From positions 1 through 64,000 of the forward strand of contig DASVPR010000038.1 of assembly GCA_036389485.1 (NCBI GenBank): 64,000 bases of DNA. Reading direction: 5' to 3'. The stretch comes from CADCVT01 sp036389485. Lineage in GTDB: Bacteria > Actinomycetota > Thermoleophilia > Solirubrobacterales > Solirubrobacteraceae. Position 1 is the first letter of the stretch, and the number at the start of each line of letters is the position of its first letter. The translations under genes were made by a program, and so were the position numbers. Below, in pieces: positions 31,055 to 41,200 of this stretch. Under the pieces are notes generated by a model, which ran no database searches, was not told the origin of the DNA, and saw only the letters and a program-made list of their open reading frames with translations.

Positions 31055-34000
31055 CTACAGCGGCGGCAGGCCCATGATCGGCTCGGTGGTGCACGTGTGG
31101 TACGTGCGCACGCCGACAAGGACGCGGCCCTGCGCCGTGCGGGCGCGGATCCTCAGGACCGCGAGGCCCGTCGGCCGGCCGCGCAGGTCGACGGTGGCGA
31201 CGAACCGGCCGCGCCTGCGGCGCACCTTCAGCGGAGCGCCGTCGAGCGTGATCCGCACGCGCACCAGCCGGTGGCCGCGCAGCCGGCGGACCTTGATGTC
31301 GAAGCGTCGCTTGCTGCCGCACGCGGCCGGCCGCTGCGCCGCCGGCTCGACGAGGAGCTCGGGGAGCAGCTCGAGGTGCGACTCGGGAGCGGGCGGGGCC
31401 GGAAGTGGCGTGGGGTCGGGCGTCGGGTCCGGCATGGGGTCGGGCGTCGGGTCCGGCGTGGGCACGGGCGTCGGGTCCGGCGTGGGATCGGGCGTCGGGT
31501 CCGGCGCGGGGTCGGGCGTCGGGTCCGGCGTGGGATCGGGCGTCGGGTCCGGGTCGGGATCCGGCGTGGGATCCGGATCGGGATCGGGCGGCGGCGGATC
31601 GGGCAGCGCGAGCCGCTGGACGTTGTTCGCGGGCGCGGGATCGCCCTCGTTCGCGGCGACGGACGGCGCGAGCGCGATGCTCGAAGGCCTCGTGCCGTCG
31701 TCGACGGCGATCACGATCGTCAGGCGGACCTCCGCGCCGTCGGCCAGGTCGCCCAGCTCGCAACGGATCCCGCCGTCCGGCTCGATGGTGCAGGCGCCCG
31801 CGTTCGACGTGACGGAGACGACGGTCGCGCCGGGGAACGGGCCGTCGGTCACGACCACCCCGGTCGCCCCGGACGGGCCGTGGTTGACGACGCGCAGCTC
31901 GGCGGACCACCCGTCCGGCCCCTCGACGGGCGGATCGTCCGCGACGACCTCGACGTCGGCGACCGGCACCGGCGTGAAGTCGACATGGGCCTGCGCGTCC
32001 GGCGGCGTGGGATCGGGCGTGTCGGAGGTCGCGTCGACCGGCACGGTCAGCGGGCCGGAGGCCGCGGGCCCGACCACGACCGGGATCACCAGCTCGAGCT
32101 CGTCGCCGACGGGCAGCGAGGCCGCGGCGCACGTCACGATCCGCCCGGCGAGCCCGCACCCGGCCGGCAGCTCCTCCGCGACCGCGTCGAGCCCCTCGGG
32201 GAGCGTCACGGTCACGACGAGGTCGTCGGCGTCGGAAGGCCCGTGGTTGGTCACCCCGACAGACAGATCGACGACCTCGCCGACCTCGCCGGACGGCGGC
32301 AGCGCAGCGGTCGTCCGCAGGTCCGCGATGCCCTCGGGGACCGGCGCCTCGTCCGCGTCGTCGTTGGCCGGCTCCGGATCGGGCTCGTCGGCCGACACCG
32401 CCGCGGCGACGGGAAGCGCGTCACCGGCGGCGCTCGCCGGCACGTCGCCGCCGAAGGTCACGATCGCCGAGCCACCCACCGCGAGGTCGCCGAGGGTGCA
32501 CGTCAGCACGTCGCCGGCGCGCGAGCACGAGGTGCCGGCGGGGGCGTCCCATGTCACGTTCGCCAGCGCGGGCGGAAGGTCGATGGCGAGCGTCACGTCG
32601 TGGGCGTCGAACGGCCCGCCGTTGCCGACCTCCGCGGTCCACGAGACGTCGTCGCCCGCGATGAGCGGCCCGGGCGTGCGCGTGAGCGTCACGCCGAGGT
32701 CCGCCTCGACCGCGACCGCGCCGAAGTCCACGCCGCCGGTCGAGCTGCCGCTCACCGCGTTCACGGTCGCCGAGCACGGGTCCGGACGCGTGCACTCCCA
32801 GCCCGCCGGCACGCCGATCGCGAACGTGTGGTCGCCGGGCGCCAAGCCGTCGACGGACCAGGTCCCGTCGGCCGCGGTGGTCGCGGCGGCGACAGAGGAG
32901 CCGTCGACGAACACCTCGATGCCCTCGAGCCCGCCTTCGCCGGCCTCGCGCGCCGCGCCGTCGTTGTCGGCGTCCTCGAACACGACCCCGCTCGCGGCCG
33001 ACTCGCGCCAGCCGCCGAGGTCGCGCGTCGCGGTCTCGCCGCTCGCGAGCGTCGCGCTCGCGCTGCACGTGCACTGCCAGTCGGCGCCGAGCGCCGCCCG
33101 CACCACGTGGGCCCCCGGCCGCAGGCCGCCGAACGAGTAGGCGCCGCCCGCCGCGGTGGTCACCGCGGCCTCGCCGTCGTCGAGAACGCCGTCGTCGTCG
33201 GCGTCGAGGTACACGTCGACCGACTCGACGCCCGATTCGCCGCCGTCACGCGACCCGGACCCGTCGGAGTCGTCGTAGACGACGCCGTCGAGCGCGACGG
33301 GGCGCCAGACCGCGAAGTCCAGCCCTCCGGCGGTGTCCCCGGCGGCGACCGTCGTGGCGCGCGAGCAGGGCGCGTCGCACGAGAAGCCGGCCGGCGTGGC
33401 GATCCGGACCGTGTGCGCGCCGTCGACCACCGAGATCGAGTACGTCCCGTCCGCCGCGGTCGTGTCGGACGGCTCACCGGCGTCGTGGACGCCGTCGTCG
33501 TCGGCGTCGTCGTAGACCTCGACGCCCGCGATCCCAGAGTCCCCCGCGTCGCGCGTGCCGCCGGCGTCGAAGTCCTCGTACACGGCCCCGTCGAGCGCGC
33601 CGCCGGCGAGCAGCTCGAAGTCCTGGCCGGTGACGGTCCCGCTCGACACGACCGTCACCGCGCGCCGGCAGGGCGACGGGCTCGCGCACGTCCAGCCGGT
33701 CGGGGCGACATGGCGGATCGTGTGGTCGCCCGGCGCGAGCGCGAGCGTGTATCCGCCGCCGGCGCCGGTCACCGACGACGTCTCGCCACCGTCGAGCGAC
33801 CCGTCGTCGTCGGCGTCGGCGAAGACGGTCCAGCCCGCGAGCGGCGCGCCGGTGTCCTGGCGCGTCAGCGTGCCGGTCACGTCGCCGGTGGTGAACGCGC
33901 CGAAGTCGACGTCCTGCGCGCGCTCTGCGGCCTCGAGCGTCAGCGTCGCGGTGCACGGCGAGGGGTACGAGCACGTCCAGCCGGAGGGCTGCGACGCCGA

Positions 34001-37000
34001 GCGCACGACGTACGCCCCCGGCGCGAGCCCGTCGAACGAGAACCCGCCGTCGGCCGCAGTCGTCGCGTCCGGCTCGCCCGCGTCGCGCGTGCCGTCGCCG
34101 TCCTCGTCCAGGTAGACGGTGCGCCCGGCGAGGCCGTCCTCCGCGGGCTCCGGGTACTCGCCGTCGGCGTCGGCGTCCTCGAAGTAGACCCCGGTGAACG
34201 AGGCGGTCGTCCACGAGGAGAAGTCGTTGCCCGCGGCGGCCGCGCCCGACGTCAGCGCCACGAGGCGCACGCACGGGTCGGGGCGCGAGCACGTCCAGCC
34301 GCCCGGCAGGACCTGGCGCACGCGGTGCGTCCCGGGCTGCACGCCGCTGAACGCGTAGTTGCCGCGGTCGTCGGTGGTCGTCGTGACCTCGCCGGCGTCG
34401 AGCGACCCGTCGTCGTCGGCGTCGAGGTAGACCGTCCGCTCGGGCTGGTCGTTCTCGCCGAAGGCCTGGGGCTGCCCGTCCGCGTCGCGGTCGGTGAAGA
34501 GGTGGCCGGAGATCGTCCCCGTCGAGTGGACGCCGAAGTCGTTGCCGGGATGGGAGGAGCCCGACGTCAGCGCGAGGTCGTGGTGGCAGGGCGTGGGGCT
34601 GTCGCACGACGAGCCGGCCGCCGGCTCGAGGCGCGCCTGCCAGGCCTGCGCGGTGATGCCGTCGAACGCGTACGCGCCGGTCGCGTCGGTGAGGACGGAC
34701 GGCTCGGAGCCGTGCCGCACACCGTCGCCGTTGCCGTCGAGGTAGACGCGCCACCCGGCCGCGCCCGGCTCGCCGGGCTCGCGCGCGGCGCCGTCGGCGT
34801 CGAGGTCCTCGAACACCGTGCCGGTCACGGCTGCGCCGAGGTAGGACCCGAAGTCGCGCCCGCCCGCGGTGGCGCCGGAGGCGAGGGTGACCGTCGCCGA
34901 GCAGGGCGACGGATGCGAGCACGCCCAGCCGCCCGGCATGACCGGCCGCACCACGTACTCGCCCGGCCGCTGCCCGCCGAAGGAGTACGCGCCGGAGCCG
35001 TTCGTCGTGGTCTGCGGCTCGCCGCCGTCCGCCGTGCCGTCGCCGTCGAGGTCGACGTACACGGTCCGGCCCGAGAGAAGCGGGTCGCCCGCCTCGAACG
35101 CCGACCCGTCGAAGTCGGCGTCCTCGTACGCGACGCCGGCGATGGTCCCGCTCGTCCACGACGCGAAGTCGCGGCCGGGGGAGGAGGAGCCCGAGGTGAC
35201 CGTCACCGCGTGGCCGGAGGCGGGCGCCGACTGCGTCCACCCGCCGGGCAGCACCTGGCGGATCGTGCGCGCGCCCGGCGCAAGTCCGGTCAGCGTGTAC
35301 GCACCGGTGCCGCCGCTCACGGTCGAGGGCTCGCCGGCGTCGAGCGCGCCGTCGCCGTCGGTGTCGGAGTAGACCGTGCGCCCGGACAGCGCGCCGTCCC
35401 CGTCCCCGTCCGCGTCGGTGTCCTCCAGCACCGAGCCGGAGACCGAGCCCGTCGTGTAGGAGGCGAAGTCGCGTCCCGTGAGCGGGCCGGTGGCGGTCGC
35501 GACCGTGTACGAGCACGGCGTGGGGGCCGAGCACGTCCAGCCGGCGGGCAGCACCTGCCGGACCGTGTAGGTCCCCGGGTTCAGCCCGCTCAGCGCGTAC
35601 GCGCCGGACCCGTTGGTGACCGCCGAGGTCTCACCGGCGTCGAGGACGCCGTCGTTGTCGGCGTCGACGTAGACGGTGCGCCCGCTCAGCGCGGTGTCGC
35701 CCGCGCCGTCCGCGTCCGCGTCCTCGCGCACCGTGCCGGAGATCGTGGCCGGGCCCCAGACGCCGAAGTTCTGGCCGGTGTCGGACTGCCCGTTGCCGAT
35801 CGAGCCGCTGTTCTTGCATCCCGCCGGCGCCGAGCACGTCCAGCCCGCCTGGGCGACGAGCTTCACGTCGTACGCGCCGTTCGGGACGCCCGTGATGTTG
35901 TAGAGCCCCGCGGAGTTGGTGGTGGCCGACGGCTCGCCCGCGTCGAGGACGCCGTCCTTGTCGTTGTCCACGTACGCCACCCAGCCGGACAGGCCGGTGT
36001 CGCCCGCCTCCGGCACCACGCCGTCGGCGTCGCCGTCGCGATACACCGTGCCGGACACCGACCGCGAGACGTAGTCGCCGAAGTCGCGCGCGGTGGCGGT
36101 CGCGTTCGAGGCGAGCGTCAGCGCGTAGGTGCAGCCGGAGGGCGAGACGCAGGCGTACGCGCCGTTCGGCGCCTGGCGCAGCGTCCACGACCCCGCCCGC
36201 ACGCCGGTCAGCGTGTAGGCGCCGGTGCCGCCGGAGACCGCCGACGGCTCGCCCGCGTCGATCGCGTTGTCGCCGTCGTAGTCGACCCACTGCGTGAAGC
36301 CCGCGACGCCGTTGTCCCCGGCCTCGCGCACCCCGTCGCCGTCGACGTCGTCCCACACGGTGCCGGTCACGGTCGCGTAGCGCGCGAGCGTGAAGTCGCG
36401 GCCGCTCGCGGTCAGGCCGGAGGTGAGCGTGGCCGCGTGCTCGCACGTCGCCGCCGGCGCGACGCAGTACCAGCTCGCGCCGGGCAGCGTGACCCGCACC
36501 GTGTAGGCGCCGGGGGCGAGGCCGCCGATCGACCACGCGCCGGAGGCCGACGTCGTCGCCTGCGGCTCGCCCAGGTCGAACGCGTCGTCGCCGTCGGCGT
36601 CGAGGAAGACCTGCGCGCCCGCGACCGGCGCGCCGCCGGACTCGAGCACGGTGCCGGCGAGCGTCGCCGCGGCGTAGCTGCCGAACTCCAGCCCGCTCAC
36701 CACCGACCCGGACGAGAACGTGTGCTGCGACGAGCAGGTCGCGGGCGTCGTGCACGTGCGGCCCGCGATCGCCACCTGGCGGATGCGGTAGGTGCCGGCC
36801 GGGATGTCCTGCACCGTCCACGCCCCGGAGGCGTCGGAGACGGCAGAGGGCTCGCCGGCGTCGAGGGCGCCGTCGTCGTCGAGGTCGGCGTACAGCGTCG
36901 CGCCCGCGAGCCCCAGCTCACCGGCCTCGCGCACCCCATCGCCGTCGACATCGTCGAACGCGATCCCCGACGCGGTCGACGGCCCGAGGTTCCCGAAGTC

Positions 37001-38131
37001 GTTCCCGGTCGAGTTCCCGCTCGTCGTGAACGTGCGCGCGTAGTGGCACGGGCTCGGCTGCGAGCACTGCCAGCCCGCGCGCGGGACCTGGCGGACCTTC
37101 GCGCTGCCCGCCGGGACGTCGAGGATGCGGTAGAAGCCGGTCGCGTCGGACACACCGGAGGGCTCGCCGGCGTCCCACGCGCCGTCGTCGTCGAGGTCCG
37201 CGTACATCCGGAACCCGGAGAGCCCGGGCTCCCCGGCGTCGCGCGCGCCGTTGCCGTTCGTGTCCTGGTACTCGGTGCCGGTGGCGGCGCAGGACTGGAT
37301 GTTGACCGGCACCGGGCTCGTGTAGTCGATCATCGCCGAGGAGATCGAGGACGACGAGCGCGAGTGGACCTGCATCTGCAGGAAGCCGAAGCACGGGCTC
37401 GCGCCCATGCTCGAGAGCACCGCCGGGATGTCGATCGCGGCCTCGCCGAACGCGTTCTGCGGGAACACCGCGCCGTACGCGGCCGGGTTGACGTAGTTGG
37501 CGATCGCGGCGGCCGCGTTCATCGTCCCCTGGAAGCGGCCGGCCGGGATGACGCCGGACCCTGTGAACGTGCCGTTCGCGCCGTTCGGGCATGCGGCGGG
37601 GCCGGAGCCGTCGCCCGTCCAGCGGTACAGGCTCGTCTGGAGCGTCGAGCCGCCGACCTCGAACGAGAGCAGCAGGTCGCCGGTGTTGCGGCACGGGATC
37701 GTGGTGCCGGTCGCGTTCGTCCACGTCGTCGCGCTCTGGTTGAGCTCGAACGTCAGGAAGGTGTTGCCGGTGGTGTCGTTGCGGAAGAACGCGAAGTGCC
37801 CGAACGTCGTCGCGGCGGACGACTCGGGGTTGGCGAACGCGACCCGGAGGTTCGACTTGCCCGGCGTGCAGCCGCCGGCCGAGCGGTTGAACGCCCACTG
37901 GTTCGGCGTCAGCTCCTTGACGCCGCCGACGAAGCAGTCGTCGTTGGCGTCCGGGGACTCCTTGACGACGCCGGCCGCGACGCCGCCCTGCCAGTCGAGA
38001 CCCAGCCCGTTGTCCTCGTTGCCGTCGCCCGAGTCGTAGGCCGAGCCGGCGAGCGGAGCCGCGGCGGCGGGCGCCGCGAGGGCGAGGATGGCCGCGAGCG
38101 CGGCCACCGCGGCAGGGAACGCGCGGCGCAT
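31055..38131 (-). CDS. Giant secreted multi-repeat protein (SdrD-B and DUF11 domains)
   Basis: Protein of 2358 residues, almost certainly surface-exposed. Order: signal peptide (MRRAFPAAVAALAAILALAAPAAA); a 255-residue N-terminal beta domain with internal Cys (about 27-283); 15 SdrD-B-type repeats of about 100 residues (284-1813), most with a calcium-binding DxDxDG loop and a C-x2-P-x2-C pair; three DUF11 domains (1814-2170); a Pro-Asp-Thr stalk (2175-2240); and a C-terminal Arg-rich two-Cys module (2269-2347) shared with the lipase at 8.1 kb. There is no LPXTG signal or C-terminal membrane helix, so attachment must be by another route. Probable role is adhesion or a cell-surface fibre; that is inference from repeat families of Gram-positive adhesins. 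Confidence 0.92.
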   Translation of the reverse strand: MRRAFPAAVAALAAILALAAPAAAAPLAGSAYDSGDGNEDNGLGLDWQGGVAAGVVKESPDANDDCFVGGVKELTPNQWAFNRSAGGCTPGKSNLRVAFANPESSAATTFGHFAFFRNDTTGNTFLTFELNQSATTWTNATGTTIPCRNTGDLLLSFEVGGSTLQTSLYRWTGDGSGPAACPNGANGTFTGSGVIPAGRFQGTMNAAAAIANYVNPAAYGAVFPQNAFGEAAIDIPAVLSSMGASPCFGFLQMQVHSRSSSSISSAMIDYTSPVPVNIQSCAATGTEYQDTNGNGARDAGEPGLSGFRMYADLDDDGAWDAGEPSGVSDATGFYRILDVPAGSAKVRQVPRAGWQCSQPSPCHYARTFTTSGNSTGNDFGNLGPSTASGIAFDDVDGDGVREAGELGLAGATLYADLDDDGALDAGEPSAVSDASGAWTVQDIPAGTYRIRQVAIAGRTCTTPATCSSQHTFSSGSVVSGLEFGSYAAATLAGTVLESGGAPVAGAQVFLDADGDDAFDLGEPQATTSASGAWSIGGLAPGAYTVRVTLPGASWYCVAPAATCEHAATLTSGLTASGRDFTLARYATVTGTVWDDVDGDGVREAGDNGVAGFTQWVDYDGDNAIDAGEPSAVSGGTGAYTLTGVRAGSWTLRQAPNGAYACVSPSGCTYALTLASNATATARDFGDYVSRSVSGTVYRDGDADGVVPEAGDTGLSGWVAYVDNDKDGVLDAGEPSATTNSAGLYNITGVPNGAYDVKLVAQAGWTCSAPAGCKNSGSIGNGQSDTGQNFGVWGPATISGTVREDADADGAGDTALSGRTVYVDADNDGVLDAGETSAVTNGSGAYALSGLNPGTYTVRQVLPAGWTCSAPTPCSYTVATATGPLTGRDFASYTTGSVSGSVLEDTDADGDGDGALSGRTVYSDTDGDGALDAGEPSTVSGGTGAYTLTGLAPGARTIRQVLPGGWTQSAPASGHAVTVTSGSSSPGRDFASWTSGTIAGVAYEDADFDGSAFEAGDPLLSGRTVYVDLDGDGTADGGEPQTTTNGSGAYSFGGQRPGEYVVRPVMPGGWACSHPSPCSATVTLASGATAGGRDFGSYLGAAVTGTVFEDLDADGAAREPGEPGAAGWRVYLDGNGDGVRHGSEPSVLTDATGAYAFDGITAQAWQARLEPAAGSSCDSPTPCHHDLALTSGSSHPGNDFGVHSTGTISGHLFTDRDADGQPQAFGENDQPERTVYLDADDDGSLDAGEVTTTTDDRGNYAFSGVQPGTHRVRQVLPGGWTCSRPDPCVRLVALTSGAAAAGNDFSSWTTASFTGVYFEDADADGEYPEPAEDGLAGRTVYLDEDGDGTRDAGEPDATTAADGGFSFDGLAPGAYVVRSASQPSGWTCSYPSPCTATLTLEAAERAQDVDFGAFTTGDVTGTLTRQDTGAPLAGWTVFADADDDGSLDGGETSSVTGAGGGYTLALAPGDHTIRHVAPTGWTCASPSPCRRAVTVVSSGTVTGQDFELLAGGALDGAVYEDFDAGGTRDAGDSGIAGVEVYDDADDDGVHDAGEPSDTTAADGTYSISVVDGAHTVRIATPAGFSCDAPCSRATTVAAGDTAGGLDFAVWRPVALDGVVYDDSDGSGSRDGGESGVESVDVYLDADDDGVLDDGEAAVTTAAGGAYSFGGLRPGAHVVRAALGADWQCTCSASATLASGETATRDLGGWRESAASGVVFEDADNDGAAREAGEGGLEGIEVFVDGSSVAAATTAADGTWSVDGLAPGDHTFAIGVPAGWECTRPDPCSATVNAVSGSSTGGVDFGAVAVEADLGVTLTRTPGPLIAGDDVSWTAEVGNGGPFDAHDVTLAIDLPPALANVTWDAPAGTSCSRAGDVLTCTLGDLAVGGSAIVTFGGDVPASAAGDALPVAAAVSADEPDPEPANDDADEAPVPEGIADLRTTAALPPSGEVGEVVDLSVGVTNHGPSDADDLVVTVTLPEGLDAVAEELPAGCGLAGRIVTCAAASLPVGDELELVIPVVVGPAASGPLTVPVDATSDTPDPTPPDAQAHVDFTPVPVADVEVVADDPPVEGPDGWSAELRVVNHGPSGATGVVVTDGPFPGATVVSVTSNAGACTIEPDGGIRCELGDLADGAEVRLTIVIAVDDGTRPSSIALAPSVAANEGDPAPANNVQRLALPDPPPPDPDPDPTPDPDPDPTPDPTPDPTPDPAPDPTPDPTPDPTPVPTPDPTPDPMPDPTPDPTPLPAPPAPESHLELLPELLVEPAAQRPAACGSKRRFDIKVRRLRGHRLVRVRITLDGAPLKVRRRRGRFVATVDLRGRPTGLAVLRIRARTAQGRVLVGVRTYHTCTTEPIMGLPPL
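31411..31603 (-). repeat. 24-bp tandem repeat encoding a Pro-Asp-Thr stalk
   Basis: About eight imperfect copies of a 24-base unit encode the dipeptide-like series PDPTPDPT within the giant protein. The repeat should be prone to length change by slippage. It places the DUF11 domains at a distance from the C-terminal module. Confidence 0.85.
32690..37281 (-). repeat. Fifteen SdrD-B-like repeats in the giant protein
   Basis: Fifteen divergent units of about 95-105 codons, each beginning G-x-V-x-x-D-x-D-x-DG, then a D-x-D-x-DG-x-x-DAGEP loop, a PG-x-y-x-x-R strand and a W-x-C-S-x-P-x-PC element, ending RDFG. Repeat 7 lacks both Cys (WTQSAPASGH) and repeats 13 and 14 have compressed versions (FSCDAPC, WQCTCS). 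Confidence 0.85.
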
Positions 38132-38202
38132 GCCCCTGGTGGTCGCCCCGCGCGCGCGGCGGTTGACCCGTCCATTCGGCCACCGCACGCCCCGGTTTCT
38201 GG

Positions 38203-41200
38203 CTATACAGGCGCGGTGTCCTGGATCAGCGCGCGGATCTCGCGCAGCGCGACCGGCAGCGTCGTCAGGTCGTAGGCGCCGCCGGCGCGGATGTCGTCGA
38301 GGATCCCGAGCGAGCGGTCGAGCGTCGCCCGGTTCGCGTCCATCCACGCGCCGAGCCGCTCGTCGACGCTGCCGGGCCCGGGGCTCTCGTGCAGGACGTC
38401 GTCGGTCAGCTCCCGGTGCAGCGTCATCAGGTCGTCGCGCAGCGCGGCGCGGGCCATCGCCCTCCACCGGTCGTCGCGCGGGAGCACCGCGATCTGGTCG
38501 CGCAGCCAGTGCAGGCGCAGCCGCGCGCCGAGGCGGAAGTGCAGCGCCGCGACCGCCTCGACCGACTGGCCGGCGGCCGCCGCGACCTCGACGACGTCGA
38601 GCACCGCGAGCATCGCGTCGAAGCTCGCCGCCTGCGCGGCCAGCGGCCGGGGGATGCCGGCGGTCTCCAGGGTCGCGACGCGCGTGTCCCACGCGTCGCG
38701 GTCGGCGTCGACCAGGATCCCGGGCAGCGCCTCGCCCAGCTCGCGCGCGCCGTCGGCGAAGTCCGCGATCGTCGCCGCGATGTCGAGCGGCCGCCGGCGG
38801 TTGCGCAGCAGCCACCGCGTCGCGCGCTCGATCAGCTTGCGCGCGCCGAGCAGCATCTCGAGCTGCGTGGAGGCGGCGATGTCGTGCCCGAGCCCGTCGA
38901 CCTCGCGCCAGAACGGCGGCATGGCGAACACCTCGCGGGCCACCGCGTAGGCCCGCGCGATGTCGGCCGCCGACGCGCCGGTCTCCTCCTGCATCCGGAA
39001 CGCGAACGTCGTGCCGGCGCGGTCGACCATGCTGTTGGTGACGAAGGTCGCGATGATCTCGCGCCGCAGGCGGTGGCGCTCCATCGCCTCGCCGAACCGC
39101 TCGGGCAGGGGGGAGGGGAGGTAGAGCGCGAGGTCCCGCGAGAGATGGGGATCCTCCGGCAGCTCTGAGTCCAGCAGGGCGTCGTAGACGGTGATCTTGC
39201 TGTAGGCCAGCAGCACCGCCAGCTCCGGGCGGGTCAGACCGAGGCCCGCCGCGCGCCGCGCCTCGACCGCCTCGGCGTCCGGCAGCGCCTCCAGCTCGCG
39301 ATCCAGCCGCGCGACGTGCTCGAGGTGGCGGATGAAGCGATCGTGCACGTCGAGCATCGCCGGCGCCTGCGCGGCGGCGAGGCTGAGCGCCTCGGCCTGC
39401 CGGGCGTTGTCGCGCAGCACGAGCGCCGCGACCTCGTCGGTCATGTCGGCGAGCAGCCGGTCGCGCTGCTTGAGCGTCATGTCGCCGGCCGCGACGACCG
39501 AGCCGAGCAGGATCTTGACGTTTACCTCGCGGTCGGAGGTGTTGACGCCCGCCGCGTTGTCGATCGCGTCGGTGTTGATCGCCCCGCCGGCGAGCGCGTA
39601 CTCGACCCGCGCGCGCTGCGTCAGCCCGAGGTTGCCGCCCTCGCCGACGACGCGGCAGCGCAGCTCGCGCGCCGTGACCCGGACCCCGTCGTTCGCCTTG
39701 TCCCCGACATCCGCGTCGGTCTCCTCCGAGGCGCGCACGTACGTCCCGATCCCGCCGTTCCACAGCAGGTCCACCGGCGCGCGCAGGATCCCCCGGATGA
39801 GGTCGTTCGGCGTCAAGCGCTCCGCGTCGAGGTGGAGCGCCGCGCGCACCTGCGGCGACAGCTCGATCGACTTCGCCGTGCGCGGGAACACGCCGCCGCC
39901 CTCGGAGATCAGCGACCGGTCGTAGTCGTCCCACGACGATCGGGGCAGCTCGAACAGGCGGCGCCTCTCCGCGAAGGACGTCGCCGCGTCGGGGTCGGGG
40001 TCGAGGAAGACGTGCCGGTGATCGAACGCCGCGACGAGCCGGATGTGCTCGGAGAGCAGCATCCCGTTGCCGAAGACGTCGCCGGACATGTCGCCGATCC
40101 CGGCCACCGTGAAGTCCTCGGTCTGCACGTCGACGCCGCGCTCGCGGAAGTGGCGCTTGACCGACTCCCACGCGCCGCGCGCGGTGATCCCCATCCGCTT
40201 GTGGTCGTAGCCCGCCGACCCGCCGGACGCGAACGCGTCACCGAGCCAGAAACCGTGCTCCTCGGCGACGGCGTTCGCGATGTCCGAGAACGTCGCGGTG
40301 CCCTTGTCGGCGGCGACGACGAGGTAGGGGTCGTCGTGGTCGAAGCGCACGACGTCGGTCGGCGGGACGACCTTGCCGTCGACGATGTTGTCGGTGACGT
40401 CGAGCAGGCCGCCGACGAACTCGCGGTAGCACGCGACGACCTCGTTCAGCAGGGCCTCCCGCCCCTCCGGCGGCCGCTTGACGACGAACCCGCCCTTCGC
40501 CCCGACCGGCACGATGAGTGCGTTCTTGACCATCTGCGCCTTCATCAGGCCGAGCACCTCGGTGCGGAAGTCCTCGCGCCGGTCCGACCAGCGCAGCCCG
40601 CCGCGCGCGACCTGGCCGCCGCGCAGGTGCACGCCCTCGACCCGCGGCGAGTACACGAAGACCTCGAACCGCGGCCGCGGCGCGGGCAGCAGCGGGATCC
40701 GCGCCGGGTCGAGCTTGAGCACGAGGCGCGGCGCGTCATGGAAGTGGTTCGTGCGCAGCGTCGCGCGGACGACCGCGAGGAAGTTGCGCAGGATCCGGTC
40801 CTCGTCGAGGCTCGCGACGCCCTCGATCGCGGCGTCGATGCGCTCGGCGATCGCGTCGGCGTCCTCGGCGTCGCGGCCGCGCCGGGGGTCGAAGCGCGCG
40901 GCGAACAGCTCGACCAGCTCGCGCGCGAGCGCCGGGTGCCGCGCGAGCGTCTGCTCCATGTAGCGGTCGCTGAACGTCGTGCCCGCCTGTCGCAGGTAGC
41001 GCGCGATCGCGCGCAGCACGACGACGTCGCGCCACCTCAGCCGCGCGCGCAGCACGAGCGCGTTGAACCCGTCGTCCTCGACCTCGCCGCGCCAGACGCG
41101 CGCGAACGCGTCCTCGAAGTCGTCGCGCACCTCGTCGACGTCGACTTCGCCGGCGTGCGCGAGGCCGAAGTCGTAGACCCACACCGGCGGCGCGTCGCGG

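Noticed and set aside
30524..38275. 2583-codon open frame on the plus strand opposite the giant protein
   Set aside because: It is the antisense shadow of the repeat-rich minus-strand gene; the translation is low-complexity Arg/Gly/Val without domains, as expected for GC-rich antisense frames.
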